DNA of 64,000 nt, taken from contig NZ_MWUE01000016.1 of assembly GCF_002077695.1 (NCBI RefSeq), positions 62,001 through 126,000 of the forward strand, in the 5' to 3' direction. Of this stretch, positions 42,740-53,603 are shown piece after piece. The DNA comes from Pantoea latae. GTDB taxonomy: Bacteria > Pseudomonadota > Gammaproteobacteria > Enterobacterales > Enterobacteriaceae. Position 1 is the stretch's first letter. Each line of letters starts with the position of its first letter. The position numbers were made by a program, and so were the translations under genes. The notes under the pieces are model-generated. The model saw only the letters and a program-made list of their open reading frames with translations. It searched no databases and had not been told where the DNA came from.

Positions 42740-44425
42740 TCACACCGCCAGCGGCGGCGCCACCCAGGCGCGGCTGAAGTCAAACCAGCCCAGCGTGTTG
42801 AGCTGAATGCCCTCTACGCCCGGCGGCGCGAAGATTTGATAGCGATAGTTAAACAGCGGCAGCAGCAGACCGTCATGCATCAATCGATGGTAGAGCTGAT
42901 GCAGCGCGGCGCTGCGGGCCTCGCTGTCAGCCAGCTGCTGGATGGCCGATAGCTGCTGGCGAAGGGGACGGCTGTTTTCAGCGGGCCATAGCTGGTCAAG
43001 CTCCAGCCAACTGGCCAGCGTAAAGATGGGCGCGTCGCCAATCAGCCGATCGCCCATCACCAGATCGGCCTGCGCCAGATCCTCTGTGCGCCGCCAGCTT
43101 TTGACATCGTGGAAGGTCAGGATCAGCTCGCAGCCTTCGGCGCGCAGCAGCTGACGCAGCGCCTGCGCCATCTCATGCAGCTCCACCGGCAGCTGATAGT
43201 GCAGCGTCAGACGCGCTGGCAGCTGGCACGCCTCTTCCTCTTCAACAAGGGGCACCGGCCAGCCCGGCAGCAGCTCTTTGCTCGGCGTAATCAATCCCTC
43301 TTCCAGCGGCAGCTGCGCCACGATGCCGCTTTGCTGCAGCAGGCGGAACAGGCGACGCGCCTGCGCCGGGCTAAAGCCAGCGCGCGGCCGACAGGCAAGG
43401 TAGCAGAAGCCGAGGCTGATGCTGCGGCTGACCGGCCGCAGCGACGCCAGATCCGCCGCGTCGCCGATGGCGATCTGCACCGGATGGCGGCAGCTGGTGC
43501 CCAGCGCGCGATCGAACAGCGTCGGCGTAATCCAGTACTCCACCGCCTGCATTAGCGGCAGCTGCAGGTGCCAGCGCGCATGGCTCTCGATACGCACCAG
43601 CTCAGGGGTAAAGTGCGCCAGCTTCCAGGCGCCGCTGCCGAGGCGCGGCTGCTGCGGATGGGGCAGCAGGCAGAGCTGATGCGCCAGCCGCCAGGGCAGC
43701 CAGTGGTCGCTGCTGCTGAGCTGAAAGCGCAGCGCCAGCGGATGGGGCGCGTCGACGCGTTCAACCTGCGCCAGCAGGCGCCGCGCGAGATCGTCCTGCA
43801 GAATGCGCTGAAACTGCTCTACCAGCTGCGCGGCCTGAATCGGCTCGTCGCTGTGCCAGAACAGCTGAGGTCGCAGCCAGAACAGCCAGACGCGTCCGTC
43901 GTCGCTGCAGTGCCAGTGATGGGCGAGATCGCCCACCGGCTCATCCGCCTCGAAGCGCGTCAGGCCTGAAAAGAGCTGGCGCGCCAGATGCTGCTCGGCG
44001 CGTCCGTTGATCTGCAGCGGCGCCACCGATTCCAGCGGGCGATAGTAGGGGATGCGCAGCACCGGCGCGTCGTTTTGCCACTGGCCGCCCATCAGCGGGC
44101 GTAGCAGATTGACCAGCCGATCCGGCGCCATCTCCAGCAGCTGCAGCGCTTCGGCGGCGTTGCCCGCCTGCAGCTGCGTCTGCAGCAGCTGTTGCCGCAG
44201 CTGCTCCGGCGTGCGCAGAAAGGTGAGCCGCCCGAGCTTTCCGCGCCCCGACTCCCCCTGCCAGCGCAGCCAGCCCGCCTGCTGCCACTGCGACAGCAGG
44301 GTGCGCAGATGGCGATCGCTGCAAAAGCAGCGGCTGGCCATCTCGGCCACGCAGGTCTGCTGGGACGCGCCCTGGCTGTGCTGCCACAGGCGCTGAAACT
44401 GATTAAGGCGATTAAGCTGGCGCAT
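42740..44425 (-). CDS. ybaE: SgrR-type transcriptional regulator YbaE
   Basis: A 561-residue protein with an N-terminal winged-helix domain of the SgrR class (about 1-110) and a C-terminal region resembling family-5 periplasmic solute-binding proteins but without a signal peptide, so it should sense a small ligand in the cytoplasm. The location between queC and cof matches E. coli ybaE (566 residues). The regulon is unknown. It is divergent from cof across 92 bases. Confidence 0.92.
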   Translation of the reverse strand: MRQLNRLNQFQRLWQHSQGASQQTCVAEMASRCFCSDRHLRTLLSQWQQAGWLRWQGESGRGKLGRLTFLRTPEQLRQQLLQTQLQAGNAAEALQLLEMAPDRLVNLLRPLMGGQWQNDAPVLRIPYYRPLESVAPLQINGRAEQHLARQLFSGLTRFEADEPVGDLAHHWHCSDDGRVWLFWLRPQLFWHSDEPIQAAQLVEQFQRILQDDLARRLLAQVERVDAPHPLALRFQLSSSDHWLPWRLAHQLCLLPHPQQPRLGSGAWKLAHFTPELVRIESHARWHLQLPLMQAVEYWITPTLFDRALGTSCRHPVQIAIGDAADLASLRPVSRSISLGFCYLACRPRAGFSPAQARRLFRLLQQSGIVAQLPLEEGLITPSKELLPGWPVPLVEEEEACQLPARLTLHYQLPVELHEMAQALRQLLRAEGCELILTFHDVKSWRRTEDLAQADLVMGDRLIGDAPIFTLASWLELDQLWPAENSRPLRQQLSAIQQLADSEARSAALHQLYHRLMHDGLLLPLFNYRYQIFAPPGVEGIQLNTLGWFDFSRAWVAPPLAV

Positions 44426-44517
44426 AATAAACCCGGAAGCGTTTTCAAAAAGTATTCACTATTAGTTCCGGGATTACCAGGCGATAGTGAAGCCTGTTTT
44501 TTCAACGGGAGAGAGCA

Positions 44518-45339
44518 ATGGCACGACTCGCCGCATTCGATATGGACGGCACGCTGCTGCTGCCCAGCCATCAGCTGGGCCATCAGACGCTCGCCAGCCT
44601 GCTGGCGCTGCATCAGCGCGATGTGCATCTGGCGTTCGCCACCGGCCGGCATCTGCTGGAGATGCAGATCCTGCGCCAGCGCATCACGCTGCCCGCGTGG
44701 CTGATCACCGGCAACGGCACGCGCGTGCACGATCTGGAGGGGCATCTGCTGTTCGCCAGCGACCTTTCACCGTCGGTGGCGGAGGAGGTGCTGCACAGCC
44801 GCTGGGAGAGCACGGCGACGGTGCACGTTTTCAACGACGACGGCTGGTTTACCGACGTGCCGGTGCCGCAGATGCTGCAGGCGCACGCGCTGAGCGGCTT
44901 CGGCTATCAGCTGCGCGACCTGAAAAGCTTTCCCGCGCACCAGGTGACAAAAATCTGCTTTGTTGACGATCACCACGCGCTCCTTCCGTTGCAAGGCCAG
45001 CTGGAGGCGGCGATCGGCGATCGCGCCACGATCTGCTTCTCGGCGTGGGACTGTCTGGAAGTGCTGCCGCTCAACTGCAACAAAGGCAGCGCGCTCGCCA
45101 TGCTGTGTCAGCATCTTTCGCTGACGCTGGCGGAGTGTATGGCCTTCGGCGACGCCATGAACGACCGTGAAATGCTGTCGCTGGTGGGCAAAGGTTTTGT
45201 GATGGGCAACGCCATGAGCCAGCTCAAGTCCGCGCTGCCCCATTTGCCGGTTATCGGCCATTGCGAGACACAGGCGGTGTCTCACTATTTAGATCACTGG
45301 ATGGCGACGCCGCACCTCGCGTATTCCCCCGAATGCTGA
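44518..45339 (+). CDS. cof: HMP-PP phosphatase Cof
   Basis: A 273-residue HAD phosphatase of the Cof type IIB class. Motif I is DMDGTLL (residues 8-14), motif III the Lys in [11 protein letters not shown] and motif [13 protein letters not shown]. It hydrolyses the thiamine precursor HMP-PP and some sugar or vitamin phosphates. ATG 44518 follows GGGAGAGAGCA. Confidence 0.95.
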   Translation: MARLAAFDMDGTLLLPSHQLGHQTLASLLALHQRDVHLAFATGRHLLEMQILRQRITLPAWLITGNGTRVHDLEGHLLFASDLSPSVAEEVLHSRWESTATVHVFNDDGWFTDVPVPQMLQAHALSGFGYQLRDLKSFPAHQVTKICFVDDHHALLPLQGQLEAAIGDRATICFSAWDCLEVLPLNCNKGSALAMLCQHLSLTLAECMAFGDAMNDREMLSLVGKGFVMGNAMSQLKSALPHLPVIGHCETQAVSHYLDHWMATPHLAYSPEC

Positions 45340-45351
45340 GGATTTCCGTGA

Positions 45352-45378
45352 CGCGGACAGGAGGTCCGCGCTTTTATT
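45352..45378 (+). terminator. terminator after cof
   Basis: CGCGGAC-AGGAG-GTCCGCG (45352-45370) is followed by CTTTTATT. The tail overlaps the stop codon of the convergent ccdA gene. Confidence 0.7.
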
Positions 45379-46405
45379 CCAGCTCGCGCTGCCAGCGGCT
45401 GATATCGCCAAACTGCCGCGCCACCCAGCTTTCGTCATAGTAGCTGTCAGGATAGCGCTCGCCGCTGTCGCACATCAGCGTTACCAGCGATCCCTGTTCC
45501 CCCCGCGCCCGCATCCGTTTCGCTACCTGCATCATGCCCCAGAAGTTGGTGCCGGTAGAGGCGCCCGGTTTGCGGCCGATAATCTGCTCCAGTTTGCGCA
45601 TCGCCGCGAGGGTCGCGCCGTCCGGCACTTTCATGATTTCATCAATCACGTCCGGCATAAAAGAGGGCTCGACGCGCGGACGGCCGATGCCTTCGATCAG
45701 GCTGCCGCGCGGGCTGCGCAGCGTCGCGTCACGGCTGTGCCAGTAGTCGAAGAACACCGAGTGCTCGGGATCGACCACCAGCAGCTGGGTGGCGAAGCCC
45801 TGATAGCGAATATAGCGGCCCAGCGTTGCCGAGGTGCCGCCGGTGCCGGCGCTCATGATCAGGGTATGCGGCACCGGAAAGGGCTCGAGCGCCATCTGAC
45901 GGAAAATGCTCTCCGCGATGTTATTATTGCCGCGCCAGTCGGTGGCGCGCTCGGCGTAGGTGAACTGATCCATAAAGTGACCGTCCAGCTCGCGCGCCAG
46001 CTGCGCCGAGGCGCTGTAAAGCTCGCAGGGATCGGCGACGAAGTGGCACTGTCCGCCGTAGAATTCGATTTGGGCGATTTTACGCTTCGCGGTGCTCGCC
46101 GGCATCACGGCGATAAAGGGCAGGCCGAGCAGCTGGGCGAAATAGGCTTCCGACACCGCCGTGCTGCCGGACGACGCCTCGATCACCGGCCTGTTCTCTT
46201 TAATCCAGCCGTTCGCCAGCCCGTAGAGAAACAGCGAGCGCGCCAGGCGATGCTTCAGGCTGCCGCTGGGATGGGTGCTCTCATCTTTCAGGTAGAAGCC
46301 GATACCGGGATAATCCGCCAGACGAAAGCGAATCAGGTGGGTTTCGGCGGAGCGCTGAAAGTCCGCGTTGATTTCATTAATGGCGTGGCGAGTCCAGTTA
46401 CTCAT
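45374..46405 (-). CDS. ccdA: PLP-dependent cysteine desulfhydrase, CcdA type
   Basis: A 343-residue fold-type II PLP enzyme resembling cysteine synthase. The likely PLP lysine is Lys51 in [15 protein letters not shown], and the phosphate/substrate loop is [15 protein letters not shown]. Next to a YbaO/DecR regulator, it matches the cysteine-inducible cysteine desulfhydrase described in Pantoea ananatis (ccdA, with ccdR); the assignment is by context and from memory. It would split toxic excess cysteine into pyruvate, ammonia and sulfide. The start is ATG 46405, giving [16 protein letters not shown]. This name is unrelated to the cytochrome c biogenesis protein CcdA. Confidence 0.8.
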   Translation of the reverse strand: MSNWTRHAINEINADFQRSAETHLIRFRLADYPGIGFYLKDESTHPSGSLKHRLARSLFLYGLANGWIKENRPVIEASSGSTAVSEAYFAQLLGLPFIAVMPASTAKRKIAQIEFYGGQCHFVADPCELYSASAQLARELDGHFMDQFTYAERATDWRGNNNIAESIFRQMALEPFPVPHTLIMSAGTGGTSATLGRYIRYQGFATQLLVVDPEHSVFFDYWHSRDATLRSPRGSLIEGIGRPRVEPSFMPDVIDEIMKVPDGATLAAMRKLEQIIGRKPGASTGTNFWGMMQVAKRMRARGEQGSLVTLMCDSGERYPDSYYDESWVARQFGDISRWQRELE

Positions 46406-46477
46406 GATGCGATTCCGGCAGAGAAGATGCGCTGATTGTAAGGCACGGGCAGGAAAAAGAGGTTGCTTTATCTTCGC

Positions 46478-46509
46478 TATAATGGCGCCATTGGAGAAAA
46501 AAATTCTCC
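46478..46509 (+). promoter_or_regulatory. ccdR/decR promoter with overlapping palindromic operator
   Basis: A perfect TATAAT (46478-46483) has no good -35. Ten bases on, GGAGAAAAAAATTCTCC (46493-46509) has perfect 6-base arms around an A/T centre. This resembles the AT-centred operators of Lrp-family regulators. It would overlap the transcript start, so autoregulation is likely; it lies 88 bases before ccdA and could serve that gene as well. Confidence 0.55.
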
Positions 46510-46520
46510 CGGAGGAGCAA

Positions 46521-46982
46521 ATGTTAGATAAAACTGACCGCCATCTGCTGGATCTGCTGCAGCGCGACTGTACGCTTTCGCTGCAGGCGCTGGCGGACGC
46601 CGTCAATCTGACCACCACGCCGTGCTGGAAGCGACTGAAAAAGCTGGAGGATGACGGTATCATCCGCGCACGCGTCGCGCTGCTCGATGCGGAAAAGCTC
46701 GGCCTGTCGCTCACCGCGTTTATGCTGGTGAAAACCCAGCAGCACAGCCGCGAATGGTATCAGCGCTTCGTCTCGGCGGTGCAGAGCATGCCGGAAGTGC
46801 TGGCGTTCTATCGTATGGCGGGCGAGTACGATTATCTGCTGCGCGTTCAGGTGGCGGATATGAAGCGTTATGACGATTTTTACAAACGTCTGGTCAACAG
46901 CGTGCCGGGCCTGATTGACGTCACCTCCAGCTTCGCCATGGAGGAGATCAAATACACCACGGCGCTGCCCGTTGCTCCCTGA
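46521..46982 (+). CDS. decR: Lrp-family cysteine-responsive regulator (DecR/CcdR)
   Basis: A 153-residue Lrp/AsnC protein: winged helix at about 1-60 ([46 protein letters not shown]) and a C-terminal RAM ligand domain. E. coli DecR (YbaO) activates cysteine detoxification; the Pantoea ananatis counterpart CcdR controls ccdA. The start ATG 46521 follows GGAGGAGCAA. It is divergent from ccdA, its probable target. Confidence 0.9.
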   Translation: MLDKTDRHLLDLLQRDCTLSLQALADAVNLTTTPCWKRLKKLEDDGIIRARVALLDAEKLGLSLTAFMLVKTQQHSREWYQRFVSAVQSMPEVLAFYRMAGEYDYLLRVQVADMKRYDDFYKRLVNSVPGLIDVTSSFAMEEIKYTTALPVAP

Positions 46983-47004
46983 AGCAAAAGAAAGAGAATA
47001 GCTT

Positions 47005-48780
47005 GTGCGATTATTCAGCCAGTTAAGTTGGTACTTTATTCGCGAGTGGCGGCGCTATCTGGGCGCGGTCACTCTGTTGATCATCATCGCGATCCTGCAG
47101 CTGCTGCCGCCGCACCTGGTAGGCGTGATCGTCGACGGCGTCACGCGCCGCAGCATGAGCGGCAGCACTATTATGATGTGGATCGGCGTAATGCTGGCGA
47201 CCGCCGTGGCGACCTATCTGCTGCGCTACGTCTGGCGCGTGCTGCTGTTCGGCGCCTCCTATCAACTCGCCGTCGAGCTGCGCGAAGATTTCTATCGCCA
47301 GCTCAGCCGCCAGCACCCGGCGTTTTACCTGCGCCATCGCACCGGCGATCTGATCGCGCGCGCCACCAACGATGTCGACCGCGTGGTGTTTGCCGCAGGA
47401 GAAGGGGTGCTGACGCTGGTGGATTCGCTGGTGATGGGCTGCGTGGTGCTGCTGGTGATGAGCCTGCAGATCAGCTGGCAGCTGACGCTGCTGTCGCTGG
47501 TGCCGATGCCGATTATGGCGCTGTTTATCCACCGCTACGGCAACCAGCTGCACGATCGCTTCAAGCTGGCGCAGGCGGCTTTCTCCAGCCTGAACGATCA
47601 GACGCAGGAGAGCCTGACCAGCATCCGCATGATCAAGGCGTTCGGCCTTGAGTCGCACCAGTCTGAACAGTTCTCCGCCATTGCGCGCGACACCGGAGCG
47701 AAAAACCTGCGCGTGGCGCGCGTCGACGCCCGTTTTGACCCGACCATCTACATCGCCATCGGCCTCGCCAATCTGCTGGCGATCGGCGGCGGCAGCTGGA
47801 TGGTCTGGCATCAACAGCTCACGCTCGGTCAGCTCACCAGCTTTGTGATGTACCTCGGCCTGATGATCTGGCCGATGCTGGCGCTGGCGTGGATGTTTAA
47901 CATCGTCGAGCGCGGCAGCGCCGCCTGGAGCCGCATCGGCGCGCTGCTGGCGGAGGCGCCAGCGGTGCAGGACGGCGAGCAGGAGCTGCCTGCCGAAGCG
48001 GGAACGCTGCAGGCGGCTATCCGCGAGTTTCGCTATCCGGCCAGCGGCGCGCCGGTGCTGCGTAATCTGCGCTTTACGCTGAAACCGGGCCAGATGCTCG
48101 GCCTGTGCGGCCCGACCGGCAGCGGCAAAAGCACGCTGCTCAGCCTGCTGCAGCGCCACTTCGATATCGACAGCGGAGCGATCCGCTACCACGACGTGCC
48201 GCTGACCCAGCTGCGCATCGACAGCTGGCGCAGCCGCCTGGCGGTGGTCAGCCAGACGCCGTTTCTTTTCTCCGACAGCGTGGCGAGCAATATCGCGCTG
48301 GGCAGGCCTGGCGCCACGCAGGAGGCGATTGAGCGCGCGGCGACGCTGGCCTGTGTGCATGAAGATATCCTGCGGCTGCCGCAGGGCTATCAGACCGAAG
48401 TGGGCGAGCGCGGCGTGATGCTCTCCGGCGGACAGAAGCAGCGGATCGCTATTGCGCGCGCGCTGCTGCTCGACGCGGAGATCCTGATCCTCGACGACGC
48501 ACTGTCGGCGGTCGACGGCCGCACCGAGCATGACATCCTGCACAACCTGCGTCAGTGGGGCAAAGGACGCACGCTGATCATCAGCGCGCATCGTCTGTCG
48601 GCGCTGACGGAGGCGAACGAAATTCTGGTGCTGCAGCAGGGCGAAGTGGCTCAGCGTGGCGATCATGAGGCGCTGGCGGCCGAGCCGGGCTGGTATCGCG
48701 ATATGTATCGCTATCAGCAGCTTGAGGCGGCGCTGGACGAAGACGAACCGGCAAAAGAGGCGCACGATGGCGAAATCTAA
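47005..48780 (+). CDS. mdlA: ABC half-transporter MdlA
   Basis: A 591-residue multidrug-type half-transporter, with six N-terminal helices and a C-terminal ATPase. Walker A is GPTGSGKST, signature LSGGQKQR and Walker [14 protein letters not shown]; note Asp instead of the usual catalytic Glu after Walker B (LDDAL), as is seen for the degenerate site of heterodimeric exporters. It starts with GTG. It overlaps mdlB by 14 bases, and the pair probably forms a heterodimer. The substrate is unknown. Confidence 0.95.
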   Translation: MRLFSQLSWYFIREWRRYLGAVTLLIIIAILQLLPPHLVGVIVDGVTRRSMSGSTIMMWIGVMLATAVATYLLRYVWRVLLFGASYQLAVELREDFYRQLSRQHPAFYLRHRTGDLIARATNDVDRVVFAAGEGVLTLVDSLVMGCVVLLVMSLQISWQLTLLSLVPMPIMALFIHRYGNQLHDRFKLAQAAFSSLNDQTQESLTSIRMIKAFGLESHQSEQFSAIARDTGAKNLRVARVDARFDPTIYIAIGLANLLAIGGGSWMVWHQQLTLGQLTSFVMYLGLMIWPMLALAWMFNIVERGSAAWSRIGALLAEAPAVQDGEQELPAEAGTLQAAIREFRYPASGAPVLRNLRFTLKPGQMLGLCGPTGSGKSTLLSLLQRHFDIDSGAIRYHDVPLTQLRIDSWRSRLAVVSQTPFLFSDSVASNIALGRPGATQEAIERAATLACVHEDILRLPQGYQTEVGERGVMLSGGQKQRIAIARALLLDAEILILDDALSAVDGRTEHDILHNLRQWGKGRTLIISAHRLSALTEANEILVLQQGEVAQRGDHEALAAEPGWYRDMYRYQQLEAALDEDEPAKEAHDGEI

Positions 48781-50542
48781 ACGCTTATGGCCGACGCTAA
48801 AGCGTCTGCTCGCCTACGGCAAGCCGTGGCGTAAATCGCTGAGCCTCGCGGTCGGCATGCTATGGATCGCCGCCGCGGCCGAAGTGACCGGGCCGGTGCT
48901 GGTCAGCTACTTTATCGACCAGCTGGTGGCAAAACATCAGATGCCGCTGGGCATTGTGGCGGGACTGGCGGTGAGCTTTATTCTGCTGCAGCTGCTGGCG
49001 GCGGGGCTGCACTATTTTCAGGCGCTGCTGTTTAACCGCGCGGCGATCGGCGTCGTGCAGCAGCTGCGCAGCGACGTGATGGACGCGGCTCTGCGTCAGC
49101 CGCTCAGCGCGTTCGACACCCAGCCGGTGGGGCAGATTATTTCGCGCGTCACCAACGACACCGAAGTGATTAAAGATCTCTACGTGACGGTGGTGGCGAC
49201 GGTGCTGCGCAGCGCGGCGCTGATCGGCGCGATGATGGTGGCGATGTTTAGCCTCGACTGGCGCATGGCGCTGGTGGCGATGGCGATCTTCCCGCTGGTG
49301 CTGACGGTGATGCTGATCTATCAGCGCTACAGTACGCCGATCGCGCGTCGCGTGCGCAGCTATCTGGCGGATATCAACAACGGCTTCAACGAAGTGATCA
49401 ACGGCATGAGCGTGATCCAGCAGTTTCGCCAGCAGGCGCGCTTCGGCGAGCGCATGAGCGAGGCCAGCCGCGCGCACTATCTGGCGCGCATGCAGACGCT
49501 GCGGCTCGACGGGTTTCTGCTGCGTCCGCTGCTTAGCCTGTTTTCAGCGATGATCCTCTGCGGTTTGCTGCTGCTGTTCAGCTTCTCCTCGCCGGGCATT
49601 TTCGAAGTCGGCGTGCTCTATGCGTTTATTACTTATCTCGGGCGCCTGAACGAACCGCTGATCGAACTCACCACGCAGCAGTCGATGCTGCAGCAGGCGG
49701 TGGTGTCGGGGGAACGTATTTTCGAGCTGATGGATGCGGCTCAGCAGCGCTACGGCGCCGACGATCGCCCGCTGGCGTCGGGCCGCATCGCGCTGCGGCA
49801 CCTCAGCTTCGCCTACCGCGCCGATCGCAACGTGCTGAGCGATATCAACCTTGAGGTGCCGGCGCGCAGTTTTATCGCGCTGGTCGGGCATACCGGCAGC
49901 GGCAAAAGCACGCTCGCCAACCTGCTGATGGGCTACTACCCGGCGACGCACGGCGAGATATGCCTGGACGACCGGCCCATTAGCCAGCTCAGCCATCAGA
50001 CGCTGCGCCGCGGCATCGCCATGGTGCAGCAGGATCCGGTGGTGCTGGCGGATAGCCTGCTGGCTAACGTGCGCCTCGGCCGCGATATCAGCGAAGAGGC
50101 GGTGTGGCAGGCGCTGGAGCGGGTGCAGCTGGCGTCGCTGGCGCGCGCCTTGCCCGACACCATCCATACGCGCCTGGGCGAGCAGGGCAACACGCTGTCT
50201 GTCGGGCAGAAGCAGCTGCTGGCGCTGGCGCGCGTGCTGGTGGAGATGCCGCAGATCCTTATCCTCGACGAAGCGACCGCCAACATCGACTCCGGCACCG
50301 AGCAGGCGATTCAGCAGACGCTGCGCGCGCTGCGCCAGCACACCACGCTGGTGGTTATCGCTCATCGTCTGTCGACCATTACCGAGGCGGACACCATTCT
50401 GGTGCTGCATCGCGGTCAGGTGGTAGAGCAGGGCGATCACGCCGCGCTGCTGGCGCGGCAGGGACGTTACTGGCAGATGTATCAGCTGCAGCAGGCGGGT
50501 GATGAACTCGCGTCGGGCAAGGCGATCGCCGCCGTCGACTAG
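48767..50542 (+). CDS. mdlB: ABC half-transporter MdlB
   Basis: A 591-residue partner of MdlA with six helices and an ATPase domain: Walker [10 protein letters not shown], Walker [13 protein letters not shown] with catalytic Glu. Its signature is degenerate (LSVGQKQ, not LSGGQ), so the MdlAB dimer should have one active and one impaired ATP site. I start at ATG 48767 (MAKSKRLWP), which lies inside mdlA; the longer frame is an overlap artefact. Confidence 0.95.
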   Translation: MAKSKRLWPTLKRLLAYGKPWRKSLSLAVGMLWIAAAAEVTGPVLVSYFIDQLVAKHQMPLGIVAGLAVSFILLQLLAAGLHYFQALLFNRAAIGVVQQLRSDVMDAALRQPLSAFDTQPVGQIISRVTNDTEVIKDLYVTVVATVLRSAALIGAMMVAMFSLDWRMALVAMAIFPLVLTVMLIYQRYSTPIARRVRSYLADINNGFNEVINGMSVIQQFRQQARFGERMSEASRAHYLARMQTLRLDGFLLRPLLSLFSAMILCGLLLLFSFSSPGIFEVGVLYAFITYLGRLNEPLIELTTQQSMLQQAVVSGERIFELMDAAQQRYGADDRPLASGRIALRHLSFAYRADRNVLSDINLEVPARSFIALVGHTGSGKSTLANLLMGYYPATHGEICLDDRPISQLSHQTLRRGIAMVQQDPVVLADSLLANVRLGRDISEEAVWQALERVQLASLARALPDTIHTRLGEQGNTLSVGQKQLLALARVLVEMPQILILDEATANIDSGTEQAIQQTLRALRQHTTLVVIAHRLSTITEADTILVLHRGQVVEQGDHAALLARQGRYWQMYQLQQAGDELASGKAIAAVD

Positions 50543-50584
50543 ATTGCACCTTTTTTGCGCGCAATTATCAGAATGTTCTGTATC

Positions 50585-50630
50585 TGTGCACTTCTTTGAG
50601 GCCACCAGCACCAAAGAAGTGCAGCTTTTT
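50585..50630 (+). terminator. long hairpin with T-run between mdlB and glnK
   Basis: TGCACTTCTTTG (50587-50598) and CAAAGAAGTGCA (50612-50623) are perfect 12-base arms around a 13-base loop, followed by GCTTTTT. It can terminate mdlAB. Each arm edge also carries TGCAC, a half-site of the NtrC consensus, so it might have a second role. Confidence 0.7.
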
Positions 50631-50729
50631 AACCGCCGCGCCGCGCTTTTCTGAACAGCCGCTTTCGCTCTCCTGACCCGAGCCGTACTGCGCTGCTTTT
50701 ACCTCTCTTTCTGTCCCTGTTTGTATTCC

Positions 50730-50745
50730 TGGCACAGCCTTTGCT
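50730..50745 (+). promoter_or_regulatory. sigma-54 promoter of glnK-amtB
   Basis: TGGCAC-AGCCT-TTGCT matches the RpoN consensus TGGCAC-N5-TTGCW exactly at the -24 GG and -12 GC positions. It lies 55 bases before glnK, the site expected for NtrC-activated transcription in nitrogen limitation. NtrC boxes are not clear; TTGCACC at about 50544 is the best upstream half-site. Confidence 0.9.
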
Positions 50746-50799
50746 TCTGTCTCTGCGTGTCTGACGCGACTCACTTGTCTACTACCCGGAGGGGATGCA

Positions 50800-51138
50800 A
50801 TGAAGCTGGTTACCGTGGTCATCAAACCGTTCAAACTGGAGGATGTGCGCGAAGCCCTCTCCTCTATCGGCATTCAGGGGCTAACCGTCTCTGAAGTTAA
50901 AGGATTTGGCCGCCAGAAGGGCCATGCGGAACTCTATCGCGGCGCCGAGTACAGCGTGAACTTTCTGCCCAAGGTCAAAATCGATGTCGCCATCGCTGAC
51001 GACCAGCTCGACGAGGTGGTGGATGTGATCAGCAAAGCGGCCTACACCGGCAAGATCGGTGACGGCAAAATTTTTGTCGCTGAGCTTCAGCGCGTTATCC
51101 GTATTCGCACCGGCGAGACCGACGAAGCAGCGCTGTAA
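50800..51138 (+). CDS. glnK: nitrogen regulatory PII protein GlnK
   Basis: A 112-residue trimeric PII protein. The T-loop contains the uridylylation site Tyr51 in ELYRGAEYSVNFLPKVKID, and the C-terminal signature GDGKIFV is present. Unmodified GlnK plugs the AmtB channel when nitrogen is plentiful. It precedes amtB by 33 bases under a sigma-54 promoter. Confidence 0.98.
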   Translation: MKLVTVVIKPFKLEDVREALSSIGIQGLTVSEVKGFGRQKGHAELYRGAEYSVNFLPKVKIDVAIADDQLDEVVDVISKAAYTGKIGDGKIFVAELQRVIRIRTGETDEAAL

Positions 51139-51171
51139 TTTCGGCTACGTAATCTGATGGGATGGAAAAAA

Positions 51172-52458
51172 ATGAATAAAGCATTCACCTTGTTGGGCCT
51201 CATCAGCCTGGCGCTGGTACCGTCGCTGGCGATGGCTGCGCCTGCCGTTGCGGATAAGGCCGATAACGCATTTATGATGATTTGCACCGCGCTGGTGCTG
51301 TTTATGACGATTCCAGGGATCGCGCTGTTTTACGGCGGCTTAATCCGCGGCAAGAACGTGCTTTCGATGCTGACGCAGGTGGCGGTGACCTTTGCGCTGG
51401 TCTGCGTGCTGTGGATTATTTATGGCTATTCGCTGGCGTTCAGCGAAGGCAACGCCTTTTTCGGCAGCTTCCAGTGGGCGATGCTGAAAAACATCGAGCT
51501 GAAAGCAGTGATGGGCAGCTTCTATCAGTATATCCACGTGGCGTTCCAGGCATCGTTCGCCTGTATTACCGTGGGGCTGATCGTCGGCGCCATCGCCGAG
51601 CGTATTCGCTTCTCCGCCGTGCTGATTTTCGTTGGCGTGTGGGTCACGCTGGCCTATCTGCCGATTGCGCACATGGTCTGGGCGGGCGGTTTCCTGGCAC
51701 AGGATGGGGCGCTGGACTTCGCCGGCGGCACGGTGGTGCATATCAACGCCGCGATCGCCGGCCTGGTGGGCGCCTATCTGGTGGGCAAGCGCGCCGGCTT
51801 TGGCAAAGAGGCGTTTAAACCGCACAACCTGCCGATGGTGTTTACCGGCACCGCGATCCTTTATGTCGGCTGGTTTGGCTTCAACGCCGGCTCCGCCTCC
51901 GCCGCTAATGAAATCGCCGCGCTGGCCTTCCTCAACACCGTGGTGGCGACCGCGGGCGCGGTGCTGTCATGGACCTTCGGCGAGTGGGCGGTGCGCGGCA
52001 AGCCGTCGCTGCTGGGCGCCTGTTCGGGTTTTATCGCTGGTCTGGTCGCGATCACCCCAGCCTGCGGCTACGTGGGCGTCGGCGGCGCGCTGATTATCGG
52101 TCTGGTGGGCGGTCTGGCTGGACTGTGGGGCGTTACCTCGCTGAAGAAAATGCTGCGCGTGGATGACCCGTGCGACGTCTTCGGCGTGCACGGCGTCTGC
52201 GGCATCGTCGGCTGTATCCTGACCGGCGTCTTCGCCTCCTCTTCGCTGGGCGGCGTCGGCTATGCCGAAGGCGTCACCATGGGCCATCAGGTCTGGGTGC
52301 AGCTGTTCAGCGTCGGCGTCACCATCGTCTGGTCGGCAGTGGTCGCCTTTATCGGCTTTAAGCTGGCGGATATGATTGTCGGTCTGCGCGTGCCGGAAGA
52401 GCAGGAGCGCGAAGGTCTGGACGTCAACAGCCACGGCGAGAACGCTTACAACCAGTAA
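51172..52458 (+). CDS. amtB: ammonium channel AmtB
   Basis: A 428-residue trimeric ammonium channel with a cleaved signal peptide (LALVPSLAMAAP) and eleven helices. The pore histidines lie in PIAHMVWAGGFL and FGVHGVCGIVG, and the outer-site Trp/Phe residues are in the usual contexts. ATG 51172 (MNKAFTLLGL) is chosen over an ATG five codons upstream because it starts the signal peptide as in E. coli. Confidence 0.97.
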   Translation: MNKAFTLLGLISLALVPSLAMAAPAVADKADNAFMMICTALVLFMTIPGIALFYGGLIRGKNVLSMLTQVAVTFALVCVLWIIYGYSLAFSEGNAFFGSFQWAMLKNIELKAVMGSFYQYIHVAFQASFACITVGLIVGAIAERIRFSAVLIFVGVWVTLAYLPIAHMVWAGGFLAQDGALDFAGGTVVHINAAIAGLVGAYLVGKRAGFGKEAFKPHNLPMVFTGTAILYVGWFGFNAGSASAANEIAALAFLNTVVATAGAVLSWTFGEWAVRGKPSLLGACSGFIAGLVAITPACGYVGVGGALIIGLVGGLAGLWGVTSLKKMLRVDDPCDVFGVHGVCGIVGCILTGVFASSSLGGVGYAEGVTMGHQVWVQLFSVGVTIVWSAVVAFIGFKLADMIVGLRVPEEQEREGLDVNSHGENAYNQ

Positions 52459-52504
52459 GCCGTCGGGCAAAGAAGAGCAGTGCGCTAAATAATAACAACA
52501 GCAA

Positions 52505-52535
52505 CAAGGGGCGATGATTCGCCCCTTTTTTTTTG
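52505..52535 (+). terminator. terminator after amtB
   Basis: GGGGCGA-TGA-TTCGCCCC followed by a run of ten T. Confidence 0.92.
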
Positions 52536-52550
52536 CCTGCGCGATCTTGC

Positions 52551-53414
52551 CTATTCGCTGCGCTGGCGCATGACCCCTTCCTGTACGGTAGAGGCGACCA
52601 GCACGCCCTGCTGGTTATAGAACTCGCCACGCACAAAGCCGCGCGCGCCGGAAGCGGAGGTGCTCACCACGCTGTAGAGCAGCCAGTCGCTGAAGTTGAA
52701 CGGGCGGTGAAACCACATCGAGTGATCGATGGTGGCGACCTGCATATCCGCTTCCAGAAAACCCTTGCCGTGCGGCTGTAGCGCGACCGGCAGGAAGTTG
52801 AGGTCAGAAGCGTAGCCCAGCAGATACTGATGAATGCGCAGATCGGCAGGCAGGCCGCCGTTGGCGCGGATCCACACCTGACGCACCGGCTCATCGACGC
52901 GGCCTTTTAGCGGGTTGTGGATCTGCACCGGGCGTATCTCCAGCGGCCGCTCGGCGATAAACTTCTCCCGCACCTTTTCCGGCAGCAGATGCGCCATCTT
53001 CTGCGCCAGATCCTGCTCCGAGGCCAGGGTTTCCGGGCCGGGCACCTCGGGCATGGCATTCTGATGCTCGAAGCCGCTCTCTGGCGCCTGGAACGACGCG
53101 GTCATATAGAAAATCGGCTGGCCGTTCTGAATGGCGCTGACGCGGCGCGCGCTAAAGCTTTTGCCGTCGCGCAGGGTTTCCACGTCGTAAATAATCCCTT
53201 TCTTGCTGTCGCCCGGCCGCAGGAAGTAGCTGTGAAAAGAGTGGATGATGCGCGCTTCCGGCACGGTCTGTTTCGCCGCATAGAGCGCCTGACCCACCAC
53301 CTGACCGCCAAACACCTGACGCAGTCCTAAATCCTCGCTCTGGCCACGAAACAGGCCCTCTTCCAGCTTTTCCAGATTTAATAAATTCAGCAGATTTTGC
53401 AGCGCCTGGCTCAT
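52551..53414 (-). CDS. tesB: acyl-CoA thioesterase II
   Basis: A 287-residue double-hotdog thioesterase, one residue longer than E. coli TesB. It hydrolyses a broad range of acyl-CoAs. Signature parts are [30 protein letters not shown] and [13 protein letters not shown] with the catalytic Asp. It is convergent with amtB and divergent from ybaY. Confidence 0.96.
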   Translation of the reverse strand: MSQALQNLLNLLNLEKLEEGLFRGQSEDLGLRQVFGGQVVGQALYAAKQTVPEARIIHSFHSYFLRPGDSKKGIIYDVETLRDGKSFSARRVSAIQNGQPIFYMTASFQAPESGFEHQNAMPEVPGPETLASEQDLAQKMAHLLPEKVREKFIAERPLEIRPVQIHNPLKGRVDEPVRQVWIRANGGLPADLRIHQYLLGYASDLNFLPVALQPHGKGFLEADMQVATIDHSMWFHRPFNFSDWLLYSVVSTSASGARGFVRGEFYNQQGVLVASTVQEGVMRQRSE

Positions 53415-53603
53415 AGTGCAATCCTCACAAAGTTAACCGGCTCAGTGTGAAAGATCCGACCAGTTGCCGTCAATCAAAGAGTGCGCCGGAGGGCGACAGG
53501 AAATATCTGCATTTTATGCCAGGATTAAGGACATAAGGCGAGTGAAACCCTGTACGACACATTCGCAGCCGATAATCATAGTGATCAGATGGAGACGACA
53601 TCA

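Noticed and set aside
47023-48765. 580-codon open frame antisense to mdlA
   Set aside because: A shadow frame on the strand opposite an intact ABC transporter gene.
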